NCBI GenBank assembly: GCA_030147455.1
Contig: JASKZU010000335.1
Location: 1 to 5,916, forward strand
Reading direction: 5' to 3'
Origin: Planococcus sp. (in: firmicutes)
Lineage (GTDB): Bacteria; Bacillota; Bacilli; Bacillales_A; Planococcaceae
DNA: 5,916 bases
Numbering within the stretch: position 1 is the first letter of the stretch; every line of letters starts with the position of its first letter. The position numbers and the translations under genes are program-made. The notes under the pieces are model-generated. The model ran no database searches. It saw only the letters and a program-made list of their open reading frames with translations, and was not told where the DNA came from. Shown here one piece after another: positions 1 to 5,916 of this stretch.

Positions 1-1292
1 CCGGCGCTGCGTTCTTCACGCACTTCCAAGCGGTCGATTTCCATTCCTTGCTGCAAAAGCGATGTCCGCAGCTGGTTTAACTGCAGTTCTACTGCTTCTT
101 TTGCCGCTCCGTGGCTTGCAACGATTTGGGCGCTCACTTTCCCTCCGGAAGCACTGACCAAGATCTCCAAATGGCCGAGATGCTCCGGGAAAATATTGAT
201 GCGCAATCGTGTTTCGTTTCCGGCTTCGCTCAAGCGGGCTGGTGCGGCAATCCATTCTGTCAATGTCTCCGCCAATTTTTGAACCGGGACTTGCCGCGCT
301 GGTGCATCTGCCGCCTTGCTTTCATTTGCTATAGATAACGGCAAAGGTGTTTGCGTGGTTGGTTCTGTTTTTGCAGGTGCTGCCGGCTGTACCGGATCAG
401 CTTTTACAGGTTCTGTTTTCAAGGAATCGGCTTTTGGTGCTTCTGTGGCCGGCTTCTCAATAGTTTCTGCCGGCTCTTGTGCGATTGAACCCAGCGGTAA
501 TGTATCTGATTTTGTTTCATCTGACTTCACTGCAGCTATTCTGTTTGGATCAGTTTTTAGCGAGATTTGTTCTGCAGCTGCTTTTTTCACCGGTTCTTCA
601 CCTTTAGCTTCTTCCGCTTCAGGAATCGGCGCCGGCATCGAATCGTTCAAGCTTTTTGCTATCGTGTCGTTTGCCGGTTCGGCTGCCTGCTGGTTCGTCA
701 GCTGCAGCCATTTTAACGGCGGCTGTGCGAATGCCAAGCGGGCAGTTGAAGCAACAGGCTCTTTTATTATCGCCGGCTTTTCAGCTGAACTTGTTTTTTC
801 ATCGTTTTGTTCGAGCCATTCAAGCAGCGGCCGAATAGTTTCTACTGGCTTTAGTTCATTTTTCATTTTTCCATTTGAGTCTACCCCCGCAAATTGCTGG
901 GGCTCTGCGAATTCTTTGACGTTCAATGCCAACGGCTTTAATTGGCTTATAAGCGCAAAAACCTTTAACTGCGTTTCTTCATCGTCGACATGTTCCTGGA
1001 TGGCAGTCATCAATTGCTGATCATCAGGCAATGCGAGCAGTTGAAAAACAGTGTATTGCAAGGCTTGCTGTTCTTCGGTCAGCTCATCTGCAGGCAGTTC
1101 CATCAGTTGTGCAAGCATTGCAAGTTCACCTGAGGCTGATGCCAATTGTTGTTCTGGCGGCAATTGCGAGTCCTTTTCCGCTGACAGCGCCAGCAGCAAT
1201 TCTTCAAATGGAAGCGTTTCTCCTTCAGCTTGTTTCGGGGCCGACGCAAGAACCGGCTGGCTGGTCCGCAACAAAGGCTGCAGAGCATTCAC
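1..1292 (-). CDS. fliK: Flagellar hook-length control protein FliK, N-terminal 430 residues (3' end outside window)
   Basis: FliK is exported during hook assembly. It measures hook length and switches the export gate (FlhB) from rod/hook to filament substrates. The frame is open without a stop from 1292 to the left edge (430 codons plus two bases), so the C-terminus is cut off. The N-terminal part (about 1-200) is Leu/Gln-rich. A Pro/Ala/Glu/Lys-rich, presumably disordered linker follows (about 205-335). The conserved hook-length domain starts near residue 338, with LRINIFPEHLGHLEILV (363-379), the block AAKEAVELQLNQLR (396-409) and LLQQGMEIDRLEV (412-424). The proposed start is GTG, overlapping the fliJ stop as GTGA. 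Its ribosome binding site is weak (GGTGA, 6 bases upstream). The first in-frame ATG is only at residue 59, so GTG is preferred but unproven. No motE/ylxF gene separates it from fliJ. Confidence 0.92.
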   Translation of the reverse strand, partial: MNALQPLLRTSQPVLASAPKQAEGETLPFEELLLALSAEKDSQLPPEQQLASASGELAMLAQLMELPADELTEEQQALQYTVFQLLALPDDQQLMTAIQEHVDDEETQLKVFALISQLKPLALNVKEFAEPQQFAGVDSNGKMKNELKPVETIRPLLEWLEQNDEKTSSAEKPAIIKEPVASTARLAFAQPPLKWLQLTNQQAAEPANDTIAKSLNDSMPAPIPEAEEAKGEEPVKKAAAEQISLKTDPNRIAAVKSDETKSDTLPLGSIAQEPAETIEKPATEAPKADSLKTEPVKADPVQPAAPAKTEPTTQTPLPLSIANESKAADAPARQVPVQKLAETLTEWIAAPARLSEAGNETRLRINIFPEHLGHLEILVSASGGKVSAQIVASHGAAKEAVELQLNQLRTSLLQQGMEIDRLEVREERSA

Positions 1293-1305
1293 CGGACTTC
1301 ACCGG
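1288..1305. repeat. Short direct repeat at the fliJ/fliK junction
   Basis: TTCACCGG occurs twice on the plus strand (1288-1295 and 1298-1305) with a 10-base period. On the coding strand the copies read CCGGTGAA. The first copy supplies the weak fliK ribosome binding site. The second contains the fliJ TGA stop and the fliK GTG start. It is short enough to be chance. Confidence 0.6.
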
Positions 1306-1750
1306 TTTGGCCGAGGCGGTAGAAACGGCTGCCGGCCAAGTCGTCGAAAAAGTTTTGTTCGACCAGTTCGGCTTCTTTCTTGTGAGAGGCAAAGTTTTGT
1401 TCTTTTAAGTTGCCCCACGTCTTTTCTTCGCGGGCTTTTTCTTTGAGCGCATCCTGGCGTTTCGAAACATTGCGTTCATGCATCGCCACTTCGCGGTTTG
1501 CCATTAGCGACTGCTCATATAATTGGTGAATATATTCTTCGAGCATGCGCAGCTCCATAATCGGAATGCCGTTTTGCTCTTTTGCTTTTTTCATTTCTTC
1601 TGCTTGCTCAATCTTATTATGAAGTGCAGCGCTTTGTTCACGGACGGCTTGCTCTTTTTTCAGGGCATCTGCCATTTCCGCTTGCGCCGCTTGGGTTTCA
1701 TTTTCTTTTAGTTCGAGAATTTTCTGGAACCTAAAATTGAATCGTGTCAT
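1289..1750 (-). CDS. fliJ: Flagellar export protein FliJ
   Basis: FliJ is a small cytoplasmic coiled-coil protein. It fits into the FliI ring like the gamma stalk of F1, couples the ATPase to the export gate (FlhA) and helps recycle export chaperones. The product is 153 residues, close to the usual ~147. The N-terminus TRFNFRFQKILELKENE is characteristic: a short aromatic/basic start running into a long charged helix. Nearly all of residues 10-130 are Glu/Lys/Ala/Gln-rich and fit two antiparallel helices. No membrane segment or signal peptide is seen. The ATG overlaps the fliI stop as ATGA, with GGAGG 9 bases upstream inside the last fliI codons. The stop overlaps the proposed fliK GTG as GTGA. 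FliJ sequences are weakly conserved, so the call rests on the N-terminus, size, helix content and position. Confidence 0.93.
   Translation of the reverse strand: MTRFNFRFQKILELKENETQAAQAEMADALKKEQAVREQSAALHNKIEQAEEMKKAKEQNGIPIMELRMLEEYIHQLYEQSLMANREVAMHERNVSKRQDALKEKAREEKTWGNLKEQNFASHKKEAELVEQNFFDDLAGSRFYRLGQTGEVR
1299..1303 (-). promoter_or_regulatory. Weak ribosome binding site of fliK
   Basis: GGTGA on the minus strand, 6 bases before the proposed GTG start, matches only the downstream half of the consensus. It is clearly weaker than the sites of the four upstream genes in this window. Initiation probably depends on ribosomes terminating at the overlapping fliJ stop. Confidence 0.5.
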
Positions 1751-3072
1751 CGTTCAGCACCTCCAAATTGTTGCACCAGCCGGTCGACGCTTTCCGTCAA
1801 AACTCCCTGCTCGTAGATATCTTGCTGCAAATACTCCCGAATCAATGGGTACGAACGAATGGCTTCGTCTATTTCGCTATTTGCACCGCTTTTATACGCG
1901 CCGATATTGATCAAGTCTTCGGCGGAATCGTGCGCAGCGAGCAGCCGCTTGAGCTCTGTCGCTGCTTTTTGATGGTCCCGCGTCGTCACTTCGTGCATGA
2001 CGCGGCTGACACTGGCCATAATATTAATGGCTGGAAACTGGCCTTTTTGGGCAAGCTTTCGGTCCAGCACGATATGGCCGTCCAAAATTCCGCGCACCGC
2101 ATCGGCAATTGGTTCATTCATATCGTCCCCGTCCACTAGGACCGTATAAAAAGCGGTGATTGATCCTTTGGCGGACGTACCTGAACGTTCCAGTAAACGC
2201 GGCAGCAGCGCAAAGACGCTTGGCGTATAGCCCTTACTCGTCGGCGGTTCGCCGACGGCAAGCCCGACCTCGCGCTGTGCCATGGCAAAACGCGTGACCG
2301 AATCCATCATCAGCATGACGTTTTTTCCCTGATCCCGGAAATACTCGGCAATGGCCGTTGCGGTCAATGCGCCCTTAATGCGCTGCATCGGCGTCTGATC
2401 CGATGTTGCGGCAACAACAACCGAGTTTTTCAAGCCTTCCGGGCCTAGATCCCGTTCGATAAAGTCACGGACTTCACGTCCACGCTCACCGATCAAGGCA
2501 ATCACGTTTACATCTGCCTCGGTATTGCGGGCAATCATGCCCATCAGCGTACTTTTGCCCACGCCGCTTCCGGCAAAAACGCCGATGCGCTGGCCTTGGC
2601 CGACTGTCAGTAATCCATCGATTGCCCGTACGCCGACTTCTAGCGGTTTGTCGATGCGCGGACGCTTGAGCGGATTCGGTGGGATGTTCGTTGTGGAATA
2701 TTTCTTTAAGCCTTTCGGCAGTTTATTGTCATCGAGCGGCTTGCCGGTGCCATCCAGAATTTTGCCGAGAATGGCCGGCCCCACTTTGATTTGCAGCGGG
2801 ACGCCGGTTGCCACAACAAGACAGCCTGGGCCGACTTGCGCCAAATCGTGCAGCGGCATAAGCATGATTTTGTTTTCTCTAAAGCCGACGACTTCCGCTT
2901 CGATCGGTGGATCAAATCGGCTCGGGTACAGCAGGCACAATTCACCAAGTTTGGCGTTCGGCCCTTGCGCTTCAATGGTCAGCCCAATTACTTGAACCAC
3001 TTTTCCGTGTTTTTTGATCGGCTCGATTTCGTTGAGCAGCGTCAAATACTCTTCATCGTTCAGCTTCGTCAT
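1747..3072 (-). CDS. fliI: Flagellum-specific export ATPase FliI
   Basis: FliI is the hexameric ATPase of the flagellar type III export apparatus, related to the F1 beta subunit. It hydrolyses ATP to help unfold and deliver substrates to the export gate. The product is 441 residues, as expected. The N-terminal beta-barrel domain (about 20-95) includes HGKVVQVIGLTIEAQGP. The catalytic domain has Walker A GSGVGKST (168-175), GERGREV (195-201), Walker B LMMDSVTR (254-261) and PSVFALLPRLLERSG (284-298). The C-terminal domain includes SAEDLINIGAYKSG (383-396). All these elements look intact. The start is the ATG at 3072, with AGGAG 7 bases upstream. An in-frame GTG at 3087 would add five residues, but it directly abuts that ribosome binding site and has none of its own in view. 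The gene overlaps fliH by 20 bases and shares ATGA with fliJ. Confidence 0.97.
   Translation of the reverse strand: MTKLNDEEYLTLLNEIEPIKKHGKVVQVIGLTIEAQGPNAKLGELCLLYPSRFDPPIEAEVVGFRENKIMLMPLHDLAQVGPGCLVVATGVPLQIKVGPAILGKILDGTGKPLDDNKLPKGLKKYSTTNIPPNPLKRPRIDKPLEVGVRAIDGLLTVGQGQRIGVFAGSGVGKSTLMGMIARNTEADVNVIALIGERGREVRDFIERDLGPEGLKNSVVVAATSDQTPMQRIKGALTATAIAEYFRDQGKNVMLMMDSVTRFAMAQREVGLAVGEPPTSKGYTPSVFALLPRLLERSGTSAKGSITAFYTVLVDGDDMNEPIADAVRGILDGHIVLDRKLAQKGQFPAINIMASVSRVMHEVTTRDHQKAATELKRLLAAHDSAEDLINIGAYKSGANSEIDEAIRSYPLIREYLQQDIYEQGVLTESVDRLVQQFGGAER
1758..1764 (-). promoter_or_regulatory. Ribosome binding site of fliJ
   Basis: GGAGGTG on the minus strand is a near-perfect anti-16S match ending 7 bases before the fliJ ATG. 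It is embedded in the Gly-Gly codons near the end of fliI, so the fliI C-terminus and fliJ initiation share sequence. Confidence 0.88.
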
Positions 3073-3844
3073 TGGCCTTCTCCTCACAATAAGCGAGCAA
3101 TTGCTTTTTGATTTCGAGCAGCTGGCTGTCTACAGTCGCATCGTAAGAGCCGCTTTTCGTATGAATCGTACAGCCCGAAGGCGCCTGCGACGCAACTGGC
3201 ATCAACTTAAGCGTGGCGCCTGCCCGGATATAGCTTTTCAATTCATCTTCAAACGGCAGGACAGCCGGATAATCTTCGAGCGCTACATAAATGGCAATTT
3301 CTTCTGAATCATCGACTTGCCTCAGCGTATGGCGAACGATCGACAACAGCTGTTCTTCGTCCTGCTTGAGTTCATTGCGGATGATTTTCCCGGCAATGTC
3401 TATGCTGAGCGACAACACAAAAGGTTCGGCTTCGCGAATGATGCGCTGCTGTTCTTCGTACGCTGCATCGATCAAGCTTTCCATCAGCACGCGCTTGTCC
3501 ACAAACTCTGCTTTAGCTTGCAAAAGGCCTTGCTCAAAGCCGGACTGGAAGCCTTCATTCCGTGCAGTTTCAGCCAAGCTTTCGGCATCTGCCTCGGCTT
3601 GCTTTTGCTGCTGTTCACGCCACACTGCCATTTCGTCATATGCTTCCTGCTGTTCTGCTGCGAGCTCCAGACGAAGCGCCTGCAGCTGGTCTTCTAATTC
3701 GCTGACTTGGTCTTTCAGGCGCCCGCCGTATTTTTCGATGTCTGAATCAGCCTCGGCTTCGAACGGCCGGCGGCTTTCCACTTTTCTTAACTGGATCACT
3801 TTTGTGCCGCTTTGTTCAGAGCCGCTGCGGATAATTCTAGACAA
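3053..3844 (-). CDS. fliH: Flagellar export ATPase regulator FliH (TTG start)
   Basis: FliH binds and restrains the FliI ATPase and tethers it to the export apparatus and C-ring, as a peripheral stator-like stalk. The product is 263 residues. The N-terminus (SRIIRSG) is followed by a Glu/Gln/Ala-rich coiled coil (about 40-95). A GxxxGxxxG run (98-106, GFQSGFEQG) is a hallmark of FliH/YscL proteins. The C-terminal domain ends in the family block PSGCTIHTKSGSYDATVD (222-239), which contacts FliI. The start is TTG: the codon directly before it in frame is TGA, so no upstream start is possible. AAGGAG lies 9 bases before it. The conserved-looking SRIIRS at the N-terminus argues against a later start. 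The first 8 bases overlap the end of fliG. The end overlaps fliI by 20 bases. Its divergence from other FliH sequences is normal for this family. Confidence 0.93.
   Translation of the reverse strand: MSRIIRSGSEQSGTKVIQLRKVESRRPFEAEADSDIEKYGGRLKDQVSELEDQLQALRLELAAEQQEAYDEMAVWREQQQKQAEADAESLAETARNEGFQSGFEQGLLQAKAEFVDKRVLMESLIDAAYEEQQRIIREAEPFVLSLSIDIAGKIIRNELKQDEEQLLSIVRHTLRQVDDSEEIAIYVALEDYPAVLPFEDELKSYIRAGATLKLMPVASQAPSGCTIHTKSGSYDATVDSQLLEIKKQLLAYCEEKANDEAER
3080..3084 (-). promoter_or_regulatory. Ribosome binding site deciding the fliI ATG start
   Basis: AGGAG on the minus strand is 7 bases before the ATG at 3072, inside the 3' end of fliH. The competing in-frame GTG at 3087-3085 directly abuts this site, so initiation there is unlikely. 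Confidence 0.85.
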
Positions 3845-4850
3845 TCATTTCATCTCCTTCGTTGCGGGAGACGGCAATTTCACCCGACTCCTCCAGCTGC
3901 CGGATCAAGGCTACGATTTCGGTCTGGGCCGTCTCTACATCTTTCAGCTTCACAGCTCCCATAACGTCCATTTCTTCGCGGATCATATCCGAACGGCGTG
4001 AAGACATATTGGCAAAGATGCTGTCTTTCACTTCGTCGCTGGCCGCTTTCAAGGCAAAGCTCATATCCTGGTCGTTTACTTCGCGTACAACGCGCTGAAT
4101 CGAACGCACATCGAGTTTGACGATGTCTTCAAAGACAAACATGCGTTTCTTGATTTCTGCAACGAGGTCCGGACTGCCGCTTTCGAGTTCCGACAAGATA
4201 GCTTTTTCGGTCCCGCGATCGACTTGGTTCAGCACACGCACAATCGCTTCTACGCCGCCTGTTGCCGTATAATCCTGCGAACTGCTCGCGGATAATTTGC
4301 GTTCTAAAATCTGTTCGACTTGCTGAATCACATCCGGAGATGTACTTTCCATCAATGCAATGCGCTTGGCGACTTCTGCCTGCTGTTCAGACGGCAGCTG
4401 CGACAAGATCTGCGAAGATTGCTTGGCATCCAAATATGACAGGACGAGAGCAATCGTCTGCGCCTGCTCGTTTTGCAGTACGGTCGCAATGCGTGCAGGG
4501 TCTATCCGTCTGGCAAAATTAAACGGCTTGACTTGAAGGCGGTTCGACAAACGCCCGATCGTATCAACGGCTTTTTCTTTGCCGAGCGCTTTTTCCAAAA
4601 TGTCGCGCGCATAGCTGAGCCCGCCTTCATTCATGTAGTCCTGTGCCAGCACCATTTCGTAAAACTCATCGATTACTTGTTCGGTTTGGCTGTTTTTCAA
4701 TTGGCGCACATTGGAGATTTCCATCGTCAATTGGTCGATTTCCTTCTCAGAAAGCCGTTTGAACACTTCCACTGAAACGTCCGGCCCCATGCCAACCAAC
4801 AGCACGGCGACTTTTTGGATCCCCGTTAATTCTTTTATCCGTTCCACCAT
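3837..4850 (-). CDS. fliG: Flagellar motor switch/rotor protein FliG
   Basis: FliG sits on the cytoplasmic face of the MS ring. It binds the FliF tail, contacts FliM and carries the charged face that meets the stator for torque. The product is 337 residues, normal for the family. The N-terminal FliF-binding domain (about 1-100) opens with VERIKELTGIQKVAVLLVGMG. The middle domain (about 115-195) follows, then the Gly-Gly linker (TGGV, 197-200), the MFVF motif (237-240) and the C-terminal torque domain. Aligned by eye to E. coli, the torque-face charges are kept: K268, R285, E292/E293 and K301, matching K264, R281, D288/D289 and R297. Two oddities: the middle-domain EHPQ motif reads EQAQ (128-131), and the GPVR motif reads GAVK (298-301). 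The ATG start has AGGAG 8 bases upstream and lies 11 bases after the fliF stop. Confidence 0.97.
   Translation of the reverse strand: MVERIKELTGIQKVAVLLVGMGPDVSVEVFKRLSEKEIDQLTMEISNVRQLKNSQTEQVIDEFYEMVLAQDYMNEGGLSYARDILEKALGKEKAVDTIGRLSNRLQVKPFNFARRIDPARIATVLQNEQAQTIALVLSYLDAKQSSQILSQLPSEQQAEVAKRIALMESTSPDVIQQVEQILERKLSASSSQDYTATGGVEAIVRVLNQVDRGTEKAILSELESGSPDLVAEIKKRMFVFEDIVKLDVRSIQRVVREVNDQDMSFALKAASDEVKDSIFANMSSRRSDMIREEMDVMGAVKLKDVETAQTEIVALIRQLEESGEIAVSRNEGDEMIV
3854..3859 (-). promoter_or_regulatory. Ribosome binding site deciding the fliH TTG start
   Basis: AAGGAG on the minus strand sits inside the last codons of fliG, 9 bases before TTG at 3844-3842. An ATG directly after the site (3853-3851) is in the fliH frame but is closed by TGA two codons later, so it cannot be the fliH start. 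This leaves TTG as the supported start. Confidence 0.8.
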
Positions 4851-4858
4851 TGAATTCT

Positions 4859-4863
4859 CTCCT
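4859..4863 (-). promoter_or_regulatory. Ribosome binding site of fliG
   Basis: On the minus strand AGGAG lies 8 bases before the fliG ATG. The fliF TAG stop shares its AG with this site, so ribosomes finishing fliF stop on top of the fliG initiation signal. This suggests coupled translation of the two ring proteins. Confidence 0.85.
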
Positions 4864-5916
4864 AATCATCCGCCATCCACGAGCGCAATAAATTCGTAAA
4901 GTCATCCGGACGTCCTTTTGCGAGCTTTTCGATTGTCTTGCGCTTCGGATTGGTTCTTCCGTTAAATTCGGACAAGTCGATTTCTTCTTCTTTATCAGCA
5001 TCGCTTCCTGCCGGCTGCAATTTCGCTGCCATGCGGTCGAAATAATCCATTTCAAGTTCGGCTGCGAGTTCTTCTTCCTGGCGTTTGCGTCTTCTCATAA
5101 ACAGCACGATCCCAACAGCCAATACTAGAATCGCTAGGCCCGCGCCCACATACCACCAAATCGATGTTTCTCCCCAAAATGTCTGGACCGGCTCTTCTTC
5201 TGCCATTTCCGGACGCCCTTGGAATTCAGTCGCGAAGATGGAAATGCGTTCGTCGAGTTCTGCCGGCGTCGGACGGAACTCGTTCATGCTGAGTGATGCA
5301 CTGATTGTGTTTGCCAGCAAATTGCGGATATCTGCCATATTTTCTTCAGACAACGTCGCCGGATTGTCCGGCACTGGCGGTTCCACCCCAACGTTGATCG
5401 TAATATCGTCGATTACGTACGGGCTCATTTCGATTTGGCGGCTGATACGGTTTACTTCGCGGTTGATGCGTTCTTCTGTACGCTCCGACTCGCTTGTTCC
5501 CTGTCCGTCCGCTGCCGGGTAATTGGCAATTTCTGTTTCGCCGGTTCCGGCATCATCTACAGGCGCTGCGCCTTCGCTTGCATAAGTTTCCACAATGCGC
5601 TCGACGCTGATGTCGATGCCTTCGCCGGTTTCCAAATCAACCGGTTCGACCAATTGCTCTTCACGCTTTTCTTTCGTGAAATCGATATTGGCCATTACCG
5701 ATACGACTACTTTGTCCTGCCCAAGCAACAGTCCAAGCATTTGCTGCAATTCACGCTGGATGTCTTTTTCGATGCCTTGCTGAATTTCGCGGTTCTGCTG
5801 GTAAATGGTCAAGTTCGTGTCTGGCTGCCCCGTATCCTGAAGCTCAAACACTTGGCCGTTTTGGTCCATGATGACGATTTGCTCCATCGGCAAACTCGGC
5901 ACCGATTTGCTGACCA
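4862..5916 (-). CDS. fliF: Flagellar MS-ring protein FliF, C-terminal ~350 residues (5' end outside window)
   Basis: FliF builds the MS ring, the inner-membrane platform of the flagellar basal body around the export gate. The frame stays open to the right edge, so the start, the first membrane helix and the N-terminal ring-building domains lie outside. The family is usually about 530-560 residues, so roughly 190 residues are missing. The visible part begins with the motif SVPSLPMEQIVIMDQNG. An acidic, Gly/Ser-rich stretch follows (about 5480-5640), then the conserved block NREVNRISRQIEMSPYVIDD, typical of the ring/beta-collar region. The second membrane helix starts at IWWYVGAGLAILV (5099-5161) and is followed by the basic stop-transfer RRRKRQ. 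The cytoplasmic tail ends in EKLAKGRPDDFTNLLRSW, the FliG-docking helices (about 4865-4972). An internal GTG valine codon at 5902 is not the start. The stop TAG overlaps the fliG ribosome binding site. Confidence 0.96.
   Translation of the reverse strand, partial: VSKSVPSLPMEQIVIMDQNGQVFELQDTGQPDTNLTIYQQNREIQQGIEKDIQRELQQMLGLLLGQDKVVVSVMANIDFTKEKREEQLVEPVDLETGEGIDISVERIVETYASEGAAPVDDAGTGETEIANYPAADGQGTSESERTEERINREVNRISRQIEMSPYVIDDITINVGVEPPVPDNPATLSEENMADIRNLLANTISASLSMNEFRPTPAELDERISIFATEFQGRPEMAEEEPVQTFWGETSIWWYVGAGLAILVLAVGIVLFMRRRKRQEEELAAELEMDYFDRMAAKLQPAGSDADKEEEIDLSEFNGRTNPKRKTIEKLAKGRPDDFTNLLRSWMADD

Noticed and set aside
316..1020. A 234-codon open frame on the plus strand, rich in Ser, Phe, Ala and Gly.
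   Set aside because: It is antisense to the Pro/Ala/Glu/Lys-rich part of fliK, and its composition is the mirror of those codons. It has no recognisable family and no convincing ribosome binding site. The minus-strand FliK frame is open throughout and ends in a recognisable hook-length domain.
1103..1288. A 61-codon minus-strand frame beginning with ATG just after the fliJ stop, a possible small gene in the ylxF position.
   Set aside because: It is frame-shifted within fliK. Its Cys/Arg/Asn-rich product has no membrane or coiled-coil character. The overlapping GTG frame continues without a stop into a true FliK domain.
1..1292. Possibility that fliK is a frameshifted pseudogene, because no ATG-started frame spans it.
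   Set aside because: Reading the minus strand codon by codon from 1292 shows no stop to the window edge. The FliK C-terminal domain is in the same frame as the GTG start.
2525..2995. A 156-codon plus-strand frame opposite fliI.
   Set aside because: It is antisense to the most conserved part of the FliI ATPase. It is a codon-bias shadow with no recognisable domain.
3073..3087. Upstream GTG at 3087 as the fliI start (five extra residues).
   Set aside because: The AGGAG site directly follows this GTG and is ideally spaced for the ATG at 3072. No separate site precedes the GTG.
3291..4001. A 236-codon open frame on the plus strand, Ser/Cys-rich.
   Set aside because: It is antisense to fliH and the end of fliG, both of which are clearly identified. 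The Ser/Cys/Leu bias is what reverse reading of Glu/Gln/Ala-rich coiled-coil codons gives.

Overview
The window lies entirely within a bacterial flagellar basal-body and type III export gene cluster. All six genes are on the minus strand, so transcription runs from the right edge to the left. The order is fliF (3' part only) - fliG - fliH - fliI - fliJ - fliK (5' part only). This is the core of the fla/che operon layout known from Bacillus. The closeness of FliG and FliI to the Bacillus subtilis proteins as I remember them, the strong AGGAG-type ribosome binding sites, and the use of TTG and GTG starts point to a flagellated member of the Bacilli. The Bacillaceae/Planococcaceae range is plausible, but genus and species cannot be fixed from this sequence alone.

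Layout from right to left: fliF (MS ring; 4862 to beyond 5916), an 11-base gap, fliG (rotor/switch; 3837-4850), fliH (export ATPase regulator; 3053-3844, overlapping fliG by 8 bases), fliI (export ATPase; 1747-3072, overlapping fliH by 20 bases), fliJ (export chaperone/stalk; 1289-1750, ATGA overlap with fliI) and fliK (hook-length control; from before base 1 to 1292, GTGA overlap with fliJ). No intergenic stretch exceeds 11 bases. I see no internal promoter, terminator, RNA gene, mobile element or CRISPR array. The genes should be read from one polycistronic mRNA, with translational coupling at most junctions.

How they work together: FliF forms the membrane-embedded MS ring. Its cytoplasmic C-terminal tail holds FliG, which carries the torque-generating face and contacts FliM. 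FliH, FliI and FliJ form the cytoplasmic ATPase complex of the export gate. FliK is an exported ruler that ends hook growth and switches substrate specificity.

I found no previously undescribed system; this is a recognisable, apparently intact housekeeping motility locus. The points worth a second look are smaller. FliG reads EQAQ where the FliM-binding motif is normally EHPQ. FliG also reads GAVK where E. coli has GPVR. No motE/ylxF gene lies between fliJ and fliK, where B. subtilis has one. A 10-base-period direct repeat sits exactly at that junction. fliH has a TTG start.
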